A stretch of DNA of 64,000 bases from RGIG3159 sp034927685. GTDB taxonomy: Bacteria; Bacillota; Clostridia; Oscillospirales; Oscillospiraceae. The position numbers and the translations under genes are program-made. Each line of letters begins with the position of its first letter. The stretch's first letter is position 1. Below are positions 7,618-16,085 of the stretch, in pieces. The DNA lies in contig JAYFPO010000020.1 in NCBI GenBank assembly GCA_034927685.1, positions 1 to 64,000 on the forward strand, given 5' to 3'. The notes under the pieces were generated by a model. It worked only from the letters and a program-made list of their open reading frames with translations, was not told where the DNA came from and did no database searches.

Positions 7618-9426
7618 TCAGAACAGGCCCGAGACCTCGCCGGTTTCCGTATTGATGTCGATGCGGCGGTAAGCCGGATCGGAGCTGGTGCCGGGCATCA
7701 TGGAGATGGTACCGGCCATCGGGCAGAGGAACTTGGCTCCGCCGTATTCCAGAATGTCGCGGATCGGCAGCCGCCAGTTCGTGGGGACACCCTTCCAGGA
7801 GGGCTCGTGGCTCAGCGACAGGTGTGTCTTGACCATCATGGTGCAGTAGTCGGCGTACTTGGGATCGCTCTCAAAGCGTTTGGCCTTTTCGACGGCCAGC
7901 GGCGCCCAGTCGACGCCGTCGGCGCCATAGACTTCCCTGGCGATCATTTCGACTCTCTGGCGCAGCGGCATCTCGAGCGAGTACAGGAATTTGATCTCGC
8001 TCTTTTCGTTGCAGGCATCGATGACGGTCTCCGCCAGCTCGATCGCGCCCTCGCCGCCGTATCTCCAGTGGTTGGACAGTGCGCAGCGGACCCCGTGCTC
8101 CTTGCAGAGCTTCCGGAGCAGCGCAATCTCGGCGTCGGTATCGGTGTAGAACTGGTTGATGCAGACGACGGGCGTAATGCCGGACTTATTGATGGTTGCG
8201 ACGTGGTGGAACAGGTTCTCGCAGCCTTTTTCCAGCAGGCCCATGTTCTCCTCGGTGTACTCCGCGGGCAGGGGACGGCCGGCAATGACGGCCGGGCCGC
8301 CGCCGTGCATCTTGAGCGCACGGATGGTCGCGACCAGCACGGAGACGTTCGGGGTCAGGCCGGACAGACGGCACTTGACGTTCCAGAACTTCTCAAAGCC
8401 GATGTCGGCGGCGAAGCCGGACTCGGTGACATGGTAGTCGAAGAGCTTCAGCGCCAGACGGTCGCCGATGACAGAGGACTGGCCGATGGCGATGTTGGCG
8501 AAGGGGCCGGCATGCACCAGCACGGGCTGATGCTCGACGGAATAGCAGAGGGTGGGGTTGATGGTGGTCCGCATCCATGCGGTCATGGCGCCGGCAACCT
8601 CCAAATCCTCGGTGGTAACGGGCTCGCCGCTGCGGCTGTAGGCCACGACGATCTTGCCGATGCGCTCGCGCAGATCCTTCAGGTCACGGGCAACGGCCAG
8701 AATGGCCATCAGCTCGGAGGAAACGGCAATGCCGAACTTAGACTCCATCAGATAGCCGTCCTTGGAACCGCCGATGCCGATGATGATGTTGCGCAGGCCC
8801 TGTGCACAGAAGTCGAGAATCCAGCCCATCTCCACCCGTCTGGGGTCGATGTCCAGCCGCTTCAGGCCACGCTTTGCCAGCTGCTCGTCATTGTAGTTGC
8901 GCTCATGCTGCATTCTTGCATTGAGGGCGACCATCGCGAGATTATGGGCGTTCATAATGGCATTGATATCGCCGGTCAGGCCCAGAGAAAACTCGGTCAT
9001 GGGAATCAGCAGGGCGTTGCCGCCGCCGGCCGCCGTGCCCTTGACGTTCATGGTCGGACCGCCGGAAGGCTGACGCAGGCAGCCGCCGACGTTTTTCCCC
9101 AGCTTGCCGAGACCCTCGATCAGGCCAAGAGAGGTCGTGGACTTGCCTTCGCCCAGAGGCGTCGGGGTGATTGCCGTCACCTCAATAAACTTGCCGTCTG
9201 GCTTATCCTTCAGGCGGTTCATGATCTTGATAAAGTCGAGCTTCGGAGTCTTGCCGTAGGGAATGATCTCATCGGGTTTCAGGCCCAGCTTTTCCCGGAA
9301 ATACTCCACGGAGGGCAATGTCTTCCCCGCTTCTTCCGCAATCTGCCAGTCCTTGTAAACAGTGGGGTCCAGCGTCACTCTGCCGTCCTTGTCTACGTAT
9401 CTGCCTTCCTTGAAATTGATTGCCAT
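7618..9426 (-). CDS. fhs: formate-tetrahydrofolate ligase, divergent long form
   Basis: A 602-residue enzyme that makes 10-formyl-THF from formate, THF and ATP, the entry step of the methyl branch. The P-loop PTPLGEGKST lies at residues 88-97. INQFYTDTD and HWRYGGEGAIELAE match the folate and formate site region. It is longer than the roughly 556-residue acetogen enzymes. Family motifs differ from the classical LREPSLGP and INRF (here LRQPSGGP and INQF), and an insertion near ARMQHERNYNDEQ resembles that of eukaryotic C1-THF synthases. It has its own promoter and terminator, so it is a single-gene unit. Confidence 0.93.
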   Translation of the reverse strand: MAINFKEGRYVDKDGRVTLDPTVYKDWQIAEEAGKTLPSVEYFREKLGLKPDEIIPYGKTPKLDFIKIMNRLKDKPDGKFIEVTAITPTPLGEGKSTTSLGLIEGLGKLGKNVGGCLRQPSGGPTMNVKGTAAGGGNALLIPMTEFSLGLTGDINAIMNAHNLAMVALNARMQHERNYNDEQLAKRGLKRLDIDPRRVEMGWILDFCAQGLRNIIIGIGGSKDGYLMESKFGIAVSSELMAILAVARDLKDLRERIGKIVVAYSRSGEPVTTEDLEVAGAMTAWMRTTINPTLCYSVEHQPVLVHAGPFANIAIGQSSVIGDRLALKLFDYHVTESGFAADIGFEKFWNVKCRLSGLTPNVSVLVATIRALKMHGGGPAVIAGRPLPAEYTEENMGLLEKGCENLFHHVATINKSGITPVVCINQFYTDTDAEIALLRKLCKEHGVRCALSNHWRYGGEGAIELAETVIDACNEKSEIKFLYSLEMPLRQRVEMIAREVYGADGVDWAPLAVEKAKRFESDPKYADYCTMMVKTHLSLSHEPSWKGVPTNWRLPIRDILEYGGAKFLCPMAGTISMMPGTSSDPAYRRIDINTETGEVSGLF

Positions 9427-9523
9427 TGATACTCCCCCTCATGCCCCGGGATCTTTCACCACCCCCGGGGGTTATTGTGTTTTGGGCGCTGCGCTTCTAT
9501 CGTCCGCGATCCCAGCGTCTATT

Positions 9524-9603
9524 CGATAATGTTTTATCGGTACAGCAATATTGTAGCACCGTTTGATATATAAGTCAACAAGAATCGCTAAGGATTTAGC
9601 GAT
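9524..9603. repeat. two inverted repeats flanking the fhs promoter
   Basis: IR1 at 9584-9603 has perfect 8-bp arms (ATCGCTAA / TTAGCGAT, loop GGAT) just upstream of the fhs -35. IR2 at 9524-9539 has perfect 6-bp arms (CGATAA / TTATCG, loop TGTT) just downstream of the -10. Both carry ATCG/CGAT half-sites and could bind a regulator; no regulator is known. Confidence 0.55.
9550..9578 (-). promoter_or_regulatory. sigma-A promoter of fhs
   Basis: Minus-strand -35 TTGACT (9573-9578) and -10 TACAAT (9550-9555) with an ideal 17-base spacer. The transcript would have a leader of about 115 bases before the fhs ATG. Confidence 0.8.
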
Positions 9604-9633
9604 CTATCTCGCTTTTTTCAAAAACCCACATAT

Positions 9634-9666
9634 GAAAAAATCGCGCCGCAAAAACGGCGCGATTTT
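9634..9666 (-). terminator. terminator of the acsV operon
   Basis: An 11-bp stem AAATCGCGCCG / CGGCGCGATTT with a short loop, followed on the minus strand by TTTTTTC. It lies directly after the trigger-factor-like gene. Confidence 0.85.
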
Positions 9667-9680
9667 ACAATATTTTGGGA

Positions 9681-10622
9681 TTACACTGTCGTAATTTCCG
9701 CGTTGTCGCAAATCAGGCGCAGCACCTTGCCCCGCAGGACGTTCCGCAGGATGGCTTCGTCAAAGGCCTCATCCCGGTATTCCATGAGCTGCTCCATGGT
9801 GATCTGGTTCCGGGCGCAGACCTCCGCGCAGGCGTCCGCGATCTCGGTTTCCTCCGCCTGAAAGCCCTCCAGTTCCGCGATTTGCTCCACTGCAGCCTGT
9901 ATCCGCAAGCTCTGCTCCGCCTCCGGCCGCGCGTCCTCACGGAGCTGCTGCTCGGAGTTGCCCGTAAACCGGCAATAGTCCTCCAGCGTCAGATTTTGCA
10001 GGGCAAGCTGCGCCGCCAACGTCTGCATCTGCCCATTTACCGCGCGGTCCAGTTCCGCCTCCGTGGGCGAATAGTCCAGTCCGGCAGCCGCCTGCCGGAG
10101 CAGCTGATCCTGCAGCTCCTGCTCGCCCCGCTGGTCATAGAATTCCTGCAGGCTCTCCGCGACGCGGCGGCGCAGCGCCGCAAAGCTCTCGCAGCCCATC
10201 GCGCCGGCGAAGTCGTCGTCCAGCCCGTACTCTGATTTTTCGCGAATTTCATGGATGACGCAGGCGAATTCCGCCGCCTTGCCGGCCAGACTCTCACTGT
10301 GATATTCCGTTGGGAAGGTCACGCGAACCGTGACCGGCTCTTCCAGCTGTTTTCCAACGAGCTGCTCCTCGAATCCCGGGATAAACGCGCCGCTGCCGAG
10401 CGTCAGCGTCTGCCCCTGGGCCGTGCCGCCCTCAAAGGGGACCCCGCCGCAGGATCCGGCGTAGTCCAGCACCACCTCGTCGCCCAGTCGGGCCGGACGA
10501 TCCTTCACAACGGTGATGGATGGCGTCTGCTCCCGCAGCCGCGCAATCTGCCGGTCGATTTCGCTCTCCGAGACGGTCTTCTTCTCATAGTTGGCCTTCA
10601 GGCCCTTGTACTGTAAGCTCAT
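9681..10622 (-). CDS. trigger-factor-like chaperone lacking the ribosome-binding domain
   Basis: A 313-residue protein with an FKBP-type peptidyl-prolyl isomerase domain (about 40-135; FEGGTAQGQTLTLGSGAFIPGFEE is the core, in two parts) and a trigger-factor C-terminal chaperone domain. The N-terminal ribosome-docking domain is missing, so it is not the housekeeping Tig. It is the last gene of acsV-DUF3786-TF-like, 13 bases after its neighbour. Known trigger factors fold or hold nascent chains. Here a client among the corrinoid or acetyl-CoA synthase proteins is a reasonable inference, but it is not shown by sequence. Confidence 0.82.
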   Translation of the reverse strand: MSLQYKGLKANYEKKTVSESEIDRQIARLREQTPSITVVKDRPARLGDEVVLDYAGSCGGVPFEGGTAQGQTLTLGSGAFIPGFEEQLVGKQLEEPVTVRVTFPTEYHSESLAGKAAEFACVIHEIREKSEYGLDDDFAGAMGCESFAALRRRVAESLQEFYDQRGEQELQDQLLRQAAAGLDYSPTEAELDRAVNGQMQTLAAQLALQNLTLEDYCRFTGNSEQQLREDARPEAEQSLRIQAAVEQIAELEGFQAEETEIADACAEVCARNQITMEQLMEYRDEAFDEAILRNVLRGKVLRLICDNAEITTV

Positions 10623-10635
10623 AAAATACAGCCTT

Positions 10636-11265
10636 TCAAAATTTCTCTTTTATCGCAGTAATCAGGATATCGCCCGCCACAACCCGGTCCTCGGCGGAAA
10701 AGCCCTCCGCGAAGGTCTCCGTATAGAGAATCTGGCTGGAAGGCGGGAATTCTTCGTCCCCCGCCCAGACAATCAGCTCCATGCGGTAGCCGCCCAGCAG
10801 CTCGAAGCGGTACGAGGCGTCGCCGTGAAGGCAGGACGTTCCGCCCAGTCGTTCGGCGGCCCGGCGGAACGCTTCCAGCCGGGGGCCGAAGGTAAAGGCG
10901 GCCCGGGTCAGGCATCGGCCGGTGAAGGGTGTGAGATAGACCTCGCCCCACGGCATCTCGCGAAAGGTCTTGTAGCTTTCGCAGGGCGCGGCGGCCTTTC
11001 CCTCCAGCAGGTAGCGCATCAAAAAAGTCTGGAAGGGCAGCTTCCCCAGCGCCAATCCTTCGCCGGAGGCAGTTCTGATTGCAAAGTCCGGCCACGCGAG
11101 AAAATACTCTGCGTCCAGCAGCCGGACGCAAAACTCGCCTCCGTCAAAGGCAACGCCGCAGCGCGCGGCCGCCTCCGCCGGATCCAGCGCCTGAAACAGC
11201 GCACAGTAGTGCCGGAAGGGTACCTCTTCCTTGTTGTTTTCCACGGTTTTCTGATCAGACGCCAT
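10636..11265 (-). CDS. DUF3786 protein of the acetyl-CoA pathway locus
   Basis: A 209-residue soluble protein matching the DUF3786 pattern: an N-terminal helix with EAAARCGV, the LPFQTFLMRYLL segment, a FREMPWGEVYLTPF segment, then VWAGDEEFPPSSQILY near the C-terminus. Proteins of this family are often encoded with corrinoid or acetyl-CoA pathway genes; no biochemical role is known to me. Its ATG abuts the acsV stop (TAAATG) and its GGAGGATAT site lies inside the acsV end, so it is translationally coupled to the corrinoid activator. A helper role in CFeSP maturation or reactivation is inferred. Confidence 0.8.
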   Translation of the reverse strand: MASDQKTVENNKEEVPFRHYCALFQALDPAEAAARCGVAFDGGEFCVRLLDAEYFLAWPDFAIRTASGEGLALGKLPFQTFLMRYLLEGKAAAPCESYKTFREMPWGEVYLTPFTGRCLTRAAFTFGPRLEAFRRAAERLGGTSCLHGDASYRFELLGGYRMELIVWAGDEEFPPSSQILYTETFAEGFSAEDRVVAGDILITAIKEKF

Positions 11266-13200
11266 TTAAATATCCTCCTGCTTGCAGGACGGGAACATCC
11301 TGCCGTTGGTATGGGGAAGGAAGCAGGCAGCCACAAATTCGTCCATATATCCGGGCGTTGTGGAGAGCTCCAGATAGGTCATGTTCCGTGCCACCTCGTA
11401 GACCTTGTCCTCGGCCTCGTCGGAAATCACCATGGCGTAAGCGCCGGACAAGGATGAGTTTCCAATATAATGGTACTTTTCCAGCGGAATATCCGGGAAC
11501 ATTCCGATCATCACGGCGTTTGTCATATTAATTCCGGAGCCGATACCGCCTGCCACATACACGTCGTCGATACAGGTCACGTCCATGTCGATGGAGGTCA
11601 GCAGCGTCTGAATCGCGGAAAAAATCGCGCCCTTGGCCCGGATGAAGTTGTCGATATCCACCTCATCGAGCGCGATCTCCCGGCCGGTGGCGGATTCCTC
11701 CGGCGTCGCCAGAACATAGCGGCCGCAGCCATGCCGGTCGTGCGCCACCCGGCTGCCCTCACGGCGGAAGATGCCCTTGGCCGTGATCATCCGGCAGCGG
11801 AACAGCTCCGCGATCAGGTCGATGATCCCGGAACCGCAGAGGCCCACCGGCTTCTGGTCCCTATCGCCGATGATGCCAAAGGTTGGCTCCATGGTTTTTG
11901 GGTCGATTCGGCAGGACTCAATCGCGCCGTCGGTGGCCCGCATCCCGCAGGAGATATCGCCGCCCTCGAAGGCGGGCCCGGCGGAACAGGCGCAGGACAT
12001 GAGGAAGTCCCGGTTGCCAAACACGATTTCGCCGTTGGTGCCGAGGTCGATGAAAAGGGACATCGCGTCCCGGTTCCAGATCATGCTGGCAAACGTGCCG
12101 GCTGTGATATCGCCACCCACATAGGAACCGATGTTGGGCGCCAGCAGGATCGGCGCGTCGGGATGGACCGGCAGGTGCAGATCCGAAGCCTTCAGCCCGT
12201 TCCAGCGGAAGAAGGAGGGAATATAGGGCTCCATCCGCACCGGATTGGCGTCCACACCGATCAGCAAGTGGTTCATGGTGGTATTGGAAGCGACGCACAC
12301 CCGCACGATCCGCGTCACCTTCACGGCGGCGGCCTTGGCGAGATTGGCGATCATGGGTACCAGCGTCTCCTTTAGGATGGCGTCCTGCAGATTCTTTCTG
12401 CCGCCCTCCTTGCCCTGCTCGAGAATCCGATTGATGACGTCGGCGCCGTAGCGGATCTGGCCGTTTCCGGCGGAGCCCTTTGCCAGCAGTTTCCCGGTCT
12501 CGAGGTCCATCAGGACGGCGGATACCGTCGTCGTGCCGATGTCGACGGCGAGGCCGCAGACGGGCGTCTGATCCTCCGCCGGCAAAATGTCATACAGCTG
12601 AGCCGTGTCGCCCTGCTTCGCGCCGATCACACGGACGTGAAACTCATTCTCCCGCAAGACATGGGCCATTTTCTCCATGACGAAGAAAGGACGCTCCACA
12701 CGTGCCGCACCCGTAGCCGCCTGTACCGCCCAGGCCAGACGCTCCGCATCCGGCATGGTGTCCTCGAGCGTCGGCGCATCCATGGTGAGCTCCTGCGCAA
12801 AAAACGGAGTGCCCATGGCGATCCCGGAATCTCGGATTTCCTTCTGCAGCGCCTCAAAAATCGCAATTTCCTCCCCGGAAGAGAGGTCCGCCGTTTTCAT
12901 CCGGCTCCGGTAGGCTGAGGCGATATCCGGCACCATAACGGTCACGTCGCCCAGGATGCGGCTGGTACAGGCCAGCCGCCAGCCCTCCGCAAACTCCTCC
13001 TCGGAGATATGGCTGGTGGGATAGGCGTCCACCTCGCCGGAAACCAACTTCACCCGGCATTTTCCACAGGCGCCGTTGCCGGAACAGGGTGCGTCAATGG
13101 GAACGTTGGCCCCGCGGGCCACTGCCAACAGATTGTCGCCCTGATTGGCAGAAACCGTCTTTTCCCCGCCTGCCTCAAACTGAAATACCACATCGCTCAT
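11266..13200 (-). CDS. acsV: corrinoid activation protein (ATP-dependent reactivator, RACo type)
   Basis: A 644-residue protein. The N-terminus is a 2Fe-2S ferredoxin domain with Cys39, Cys45 and Cys48 (CSGNGACGKC) and Cys78. The middle and C-terminal parts are an ASKHA-type ATPase with VDIGTTTVSAVL and DLGTNGEIV phosphate motifs. In acetogens this protein uses ATP to drive electrons uphill and return oxidised Co(II) of the corrinoid iron-sulfur protein to Co(I). It is the first gene of an operon with DUF3786 and a trigger-factor-like gene, transcribed from the palindromic promoter at 13255-13306. Related reactivators for methyltransferase corrinoid proteins are the alternative, but the neighbouring acs genes favour AcsV. 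Confidence 0.9.
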   Translation of the reverse strand: MSDVVFQFEAGGEKTVSANQGDNLLAVARGANVPIDAPCSGNGACGKCRVKLVSGEVDAYPTSHISEEEFAEGWRLACTSRILGDVTVMVPDIASAYRSRMKTADLSSGEEIAIFEALQKEIRDSGIAMGTPFFAQELTMDAPTLEDTMPDAERLAWAVQAATGAARVERPFFVMEKMAHVLRENEFHVRVIGAKQGDTAQLYDILPAEDQTPVCGLAVDIGTTTVSAVLMDLETGKLLAKGSAGNGQIRYGADVINRILEQGKEGGRKNLQDAILKETLVPMIANLAKAAAVKVTRIVRVCVASNTTMNHLLIGVDANPVRMEPYIPSFFRWNGLKASDLHLPVHPDAPILLAPNIGSYVGGDITAGTFASMIWNRDAMSLFIDLGTNGEIVFGNRDFLMSCACSAGPAFEGGDISCGMRATDGAIESCRIDPKTMEPTFGIIGDRDQKPVGLCGSGIIDLIAELFRCRMITAKGIFRREGSRVAHDRHGCGRYVLATPEESATGREIALDEVDIDNFIRAKGAIFSAIQTLLTSIDMDVTCIDDVYVAGGIGSGINMTNAVMIGMFPDIPLEKYHYIGNSSLSGAYAMVISDEAEDKVYEVARNMTYLELSTTPGYMDEFVAACFLPHTNGRMFPSCKQEDI

Positions 13201-13254
13201 TGTTTTTTTGTTTCCTTTTCCTTAAAATGCAGCCAGGGTTCTTCCCATTTACGA

Positions 13255-13306
13255 CGATTATAACAGGAAACTGCGTTGCCTGCAAGGCACAGTCCTGTTA
13301 TAATCG
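13255..13306. promoter_or_regulatory. near-palindromic double promoter upstream of acsV
   Basis: Outer arms CGATTATAACAGGA (13255-13268) and TCCTGTTATAATCG (13293-13306) are perfect 14-bp inverted repeats. An inner TGCCT-GCA-AGGCA palindrome lies at 13277-13289. The minus strand reads TTGCAG (13280-13285), 17 bases, TATAAT (13257-13262), driving acsV. The plus strand reads TTGCCT (13276-13281), 17 bases, TATAAT (13299-13304), pointing antisense into acsB. Confidence 0.75.
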
Positions 13307-13336
13307 ATATTTATTTATAGAATAGTCTTAAGAAAC

Positions 13337-13372
13337 GGGCCTGCTGCAAAATCCACATTCTGCAACAGGCCC
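13337..13372 (-). terminator. terminator of acsB
   Basis: Stem GGGCCTG(C)TGCA / TGCA(A)CAGGCCC followed by GTTTCTT on the minus strand, 14 bases after the acsB stop. The stem shares the TGCA(A) core seen in other terminators of the window. Confidence 0.75.
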
Positions 13373-13385
13373 GGCTAGCTGCGCC

Positions 13386-15515
13386 TTACATCAGCGGCTG
13401 CATCCCGAGAACCGGGTGGTTCTTTTCGGCAAGCCAGCTGTTTAGCTCTTCCATGTCGGTGGTAACGGTTTCGTCCGCGATCATATCGGAGAAGTGCTCC
13501 AGGCCATAGAGTTCCTTGGCGGTCCTGTCCAGGCGCTCAGCAACGTCGTCCTTCAGTTCCTTGGGCATCCAGACGATCCGCTCGATACCGCCCTCGGCGG
13601 CCGCGAATTTCTTCGAGGCGATGAAGTGGCGGCCGTGGCCCATGAAGCCGGGGGTCTGTACACCGCCGCCTGTCATGGAGGCCAGCTCTCCGAAGGTCAT
13701 GCCGGTTGGGGTCATGCCCGCGTATTCGCGGTTGACGATCACCAGACCGCCCGACATCGGCTCAATGCCGCAGATGCACTCAAAGCAGCCGCAGGAGGTC
13801 ATTGGGTCCTCCATGATGGAGTACAGCGTGACCTTCTCCAGCGCGCCGTGGGTAGCCTCTTTCACCACTTCATTGACGGTTTCATAGGCGCCACTTTTCT
13901 CGTCAATGCAGCCGGTCTTGGCAATCGGCTGAGACGGACCGTTGGGATTGAGCTGATAGGTGGCCTTGGCGTCCAGCCAGGACACCGCGCCGCAGAGGCC
14001 CAGCCGTTCCGGCGTGACCACGCAGCAGTGTGCCGGAGCAAAGGACTGGCAAAGAACGCAGGTATAGAAGGTATCGACGGATTCATCGGTCATGGAAGAG
14101 AGCCGCTCGTCTCTGGCCGCATAGGTCGGCATGGCCTCCTCCGCCAGAATCTTCGCCGCACGGGCGGGGTCTGTGACCATGGTGATCTGGCACTTATCCA
14201 CCACCGCGTCGAACTCGTCCATGATCATGACGTACAGCACGTCGGCAAAGTGCTTGAGACGCAGGCCCTTGTCATAGGCGTCTTTGGAAACGCGGATCCG
14301 AAACTGGTTCCGCTGGCCGGTGTGCATGACGCCCTCCATATAGTTGAACCAGGTGTGGATCTTCCGCTCGATGACGGACTCGAAATCGGTCTGCATTTTC
14401 TCGCCGCAGACCTCAATATAGGTTGCCAGCGGCAGTTCGGCCAGACCGGCGTCGAAATCGGGGCCGTCTACCACAAGCTTATGGTCTTCGACCTCGTTTT
14501 CCGGCCGCATTTTGACGAGCTCACAGGTCGTGTTCTTGCCGGAGTACATCTCGCAGATCATGTCGCTCTTTCGGATGATTTCGCCCTCAAAGGCCGCCGC
14601 GAAGGCCACAGGGATCGGCAGTTCCTTGGTCTTAATCTTGATGTTCCGCAGATTCAGGGACCGTTTGACGGTCTCCGCGTGATCCGTGCAGGATTCCAGC
14701 GCGCCGGGAACCTGGAGGTCGCCCAGCTCCACATCGACGACGACCGGGAAGCCCAGCGCAATGGCGCCCGCACCGGCGGACACCGTCACGGCGTCCAGCG
14801 CGCCGAAGGTGTTGACAAAGGCGGGCACCCGCTCCTTGGTATAGGTGAGCAAACCGCTCAGATCGCCCGGCTTCGCGTTGCCAAAAATCAGCGCGGCGCG
14901 AACGGCGACCGTGACCACATGGATGACGGCGGTGACGTCGTGGCCCAGCGGCACAATGCGGAACTCCAGCCCCATGCGGACGCCCTGCTCCGCGCACTGC
15001 TCGATGACATTGCCAATCAGGAACGTCAGAATGCCCTTGGATTGATAGTCCTTGACCACCTGTGCCACAGCGGCGGGATCCTCCGCGCTGCCCAGCACCA
15101 CGGCCACGCCGGGGATATCGCCGGTAACGAGCGGGACACCCAGAGAACGGATGATGGGATCGGTCACAAAGCCGATGCCGGAATCATTCGCGTAGGGGTT
15201 CCCACCCTCCACATATTTGAGTCCCTCCAGGATTTCAGCACCCACGGCGGTCGCAAGGCCGGCGTTCAGCGCCTGACCCAGGTCGTCCTGATTGGTAATG
15301 AGACTTTTCAGCACACCGACGCAGGCGGTCAAATCGCCAAGGGTTTTCACCTTGACTCCGGTGGCGGCATAGATGGTAGGGAAAAAATAGGCTGTACTCG
15401 GAAAGGCGATGGCTTTTTCCGCGCCGTACTTCGCAATTGCGTCGCCGACCGCCTGTTCGGTCAGACCGGCCACCGCGTTGGAGCCGCCATAAATCAGATC
15501 AGTTAATGCGCTCAT
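13386..15515 (-). CDS. acsB: acetyl-CoA synthase (ACS beta subunit of CODH/ACS)
   Basis: A 709-residue enzyme, near the length of the Moorella subunit, with the N-terminal domain that contacts CODH intact. A-cluster ligands are all present: Cys486, Cys489, Cys498 and Cys508 for the 4Fe-4S cubane, and Cys575-Gly-Cys577 for the nickel sites, with the same spacings as in Moorella (3, 9, 10, 67). It joins CO, the methyl group from the corrinoid protein and CoA to acetyl-CoA in the cytosol. It is a single-gene transcription unit with its own promoter and terminator. No acsA/cooS gene is next to it. Confidence 0.97.
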   Translation of the reverse strand: MSALTDLIYGGSNAVAGLTEQAVGDAIAKYGAEKAIAFPSTAYFFPTIYAATGVKVKTLGDLTACVGVLKSLITNQDDLGQALNAGLATAVGAEILEGLKYVEGGNPYANDSGIGFVTDPIIRSLGVPLVTGDIPGVAVVLGSAEDPAAVAQVVKDYQSKGILTFLIGNVIEQCAEQGVRMGLEFRIVPLGHDVTAVIHVVTVAVRAALIFGNAKPGDLSGLLTYTKERVPAFVNTFGALDAVTVSAGAGAIALGFPVVVDVELGDLQVPGALESCTDHAETVKRSLNLRNIKIKTKELPIPVAFAAAFEGEIIRKSDMICEMYSGKNTTCELVKMRPENEVEDHKLVVDGPDFDAGLAELPLATYIEVCGEKMQTDFESVIERKIHTWFNYMEGVMHTGQRNQFRIRVSKDAYDKGLRLKHFADVLYVMIMDEFDAVVDKCQITMVTDPARAAKILAEEAMPTYAARDERLSSMTDESVDTFYTCVLCQSFAPAHCCVVTPERLGLCGAVSWLDAKATYQLNPNGPSQPIAKTGCIDEKSGAYETVNEVVKEATHGALEKVTLYSIMEDPMTSCGCFECICGIEPMSGGLVIVNREYAGMTPTGMTFGELASMTGGGVQTPGFMGHGRHFIASKKFAAAEGGIERIVWMPKELKDDVAERLDRTAKELYGLEHFSDMIADETVTTDMEELNSWLAEKNHPVLGMQPLM

Positions 15516-16035
15516 GTGAAAACCCCCATATTAAAATAGTGAATCATGAAAGGCATCCGCACAATTCACAGCTTCCGCCTGTTGCGCATGCTTACCCGTA
15601 CAGTTTCCGCCCTGTCGCCCAAAAATATTCGCGAAAACGTAAAGCTTCGCTGCACATTCGGCCCGATCCGACAAAATCTGACACTGCAATCCTGCACCCG
15701 GATTCCTGCGGCATTAAAATAACAGATACCCAATAATAGTCTACTTTCCCCCTTTTTACTTTGCAATATGCGACTGGCGTATCGCGCAAGTGCGATATAA
15801 AAATGCACACGATCAGTATCTATATATCGATCTTGCTCGATCGAATTTTGATCATACTGTGATCCGATGAACCGGCAGAACAAAACAGCGAGGAACGCTC
15901 TTGCCCTGTAAGGCCGAGGCGGAGCGTTGCCTGGCTCCTGCCAACAACGGGCACGAGGCGACACGGGAACTTGCCCGCAATGGTGCCTGCGCTTTGGCGG
16001 AAGTCAGGATACGAAGTTGCATCCCTTCCAAATGT
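15516..16035. other. long leader region upstream of acsB
   Basis: This 520-base gap has no convincing gene. A 72-codon minus frame (15592-15810) has no recognisable product and a weak start. The region holds inverted repeats TATCGC / GCGATA (15780-15797) and a cluster of GATC/CGAT palindromes at 15820-15865, upstream of a plausible acsB promoter. The acsB mRNA leader would be about 220 bases, long enough for an RNA regulator, but no known riboswitch was recognised. Confidence 0.5.
15738..15766 (-). promoter_or_regulatory. possible acsB promoter
   Basis: Minus-strand -35 TTGCAA (15761-15766) and -10 TAGACT (15738-15743), 17 bases apart. The -10 is imperfect. Confidence 0.4.
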
Positions 16036-16069
16036 AAAAAAGCGCCCGCCGCAGATGCGGCGGGCGCTT
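16036..16069 (-). terminator. terminator of acsC-acsE
   Basis: Twelve-base GC arms GCGCCCGCCGCA / TGCGGCGGGCGC with a minimal loop, followed on the minus strand by TTTTTTAC. Located 17 bases after the stop of the fusion gene. Confidence 0.9.
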
Positions 16070-16085
16070 CTCGGAATAAATGGAA

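Noticed and set aside
7552..9429. 625-codon plus-strand frame opposite fhs
   Set aside because: Shadow frame produced by third-position codon bias of fhs; no recognisable product.
13494..15506. 670-codon plus-strand frame opposite acsB
   Set aside because: Shadow of acsB; His/Gly/Val-rich translation without motifs and no ribosome site.
15592..15810. 72-codon minus frame in the acsB leader as a leader peptide
   Set aside because: Weak start, no similarity and no regulatory codon run; treated as non-coding.
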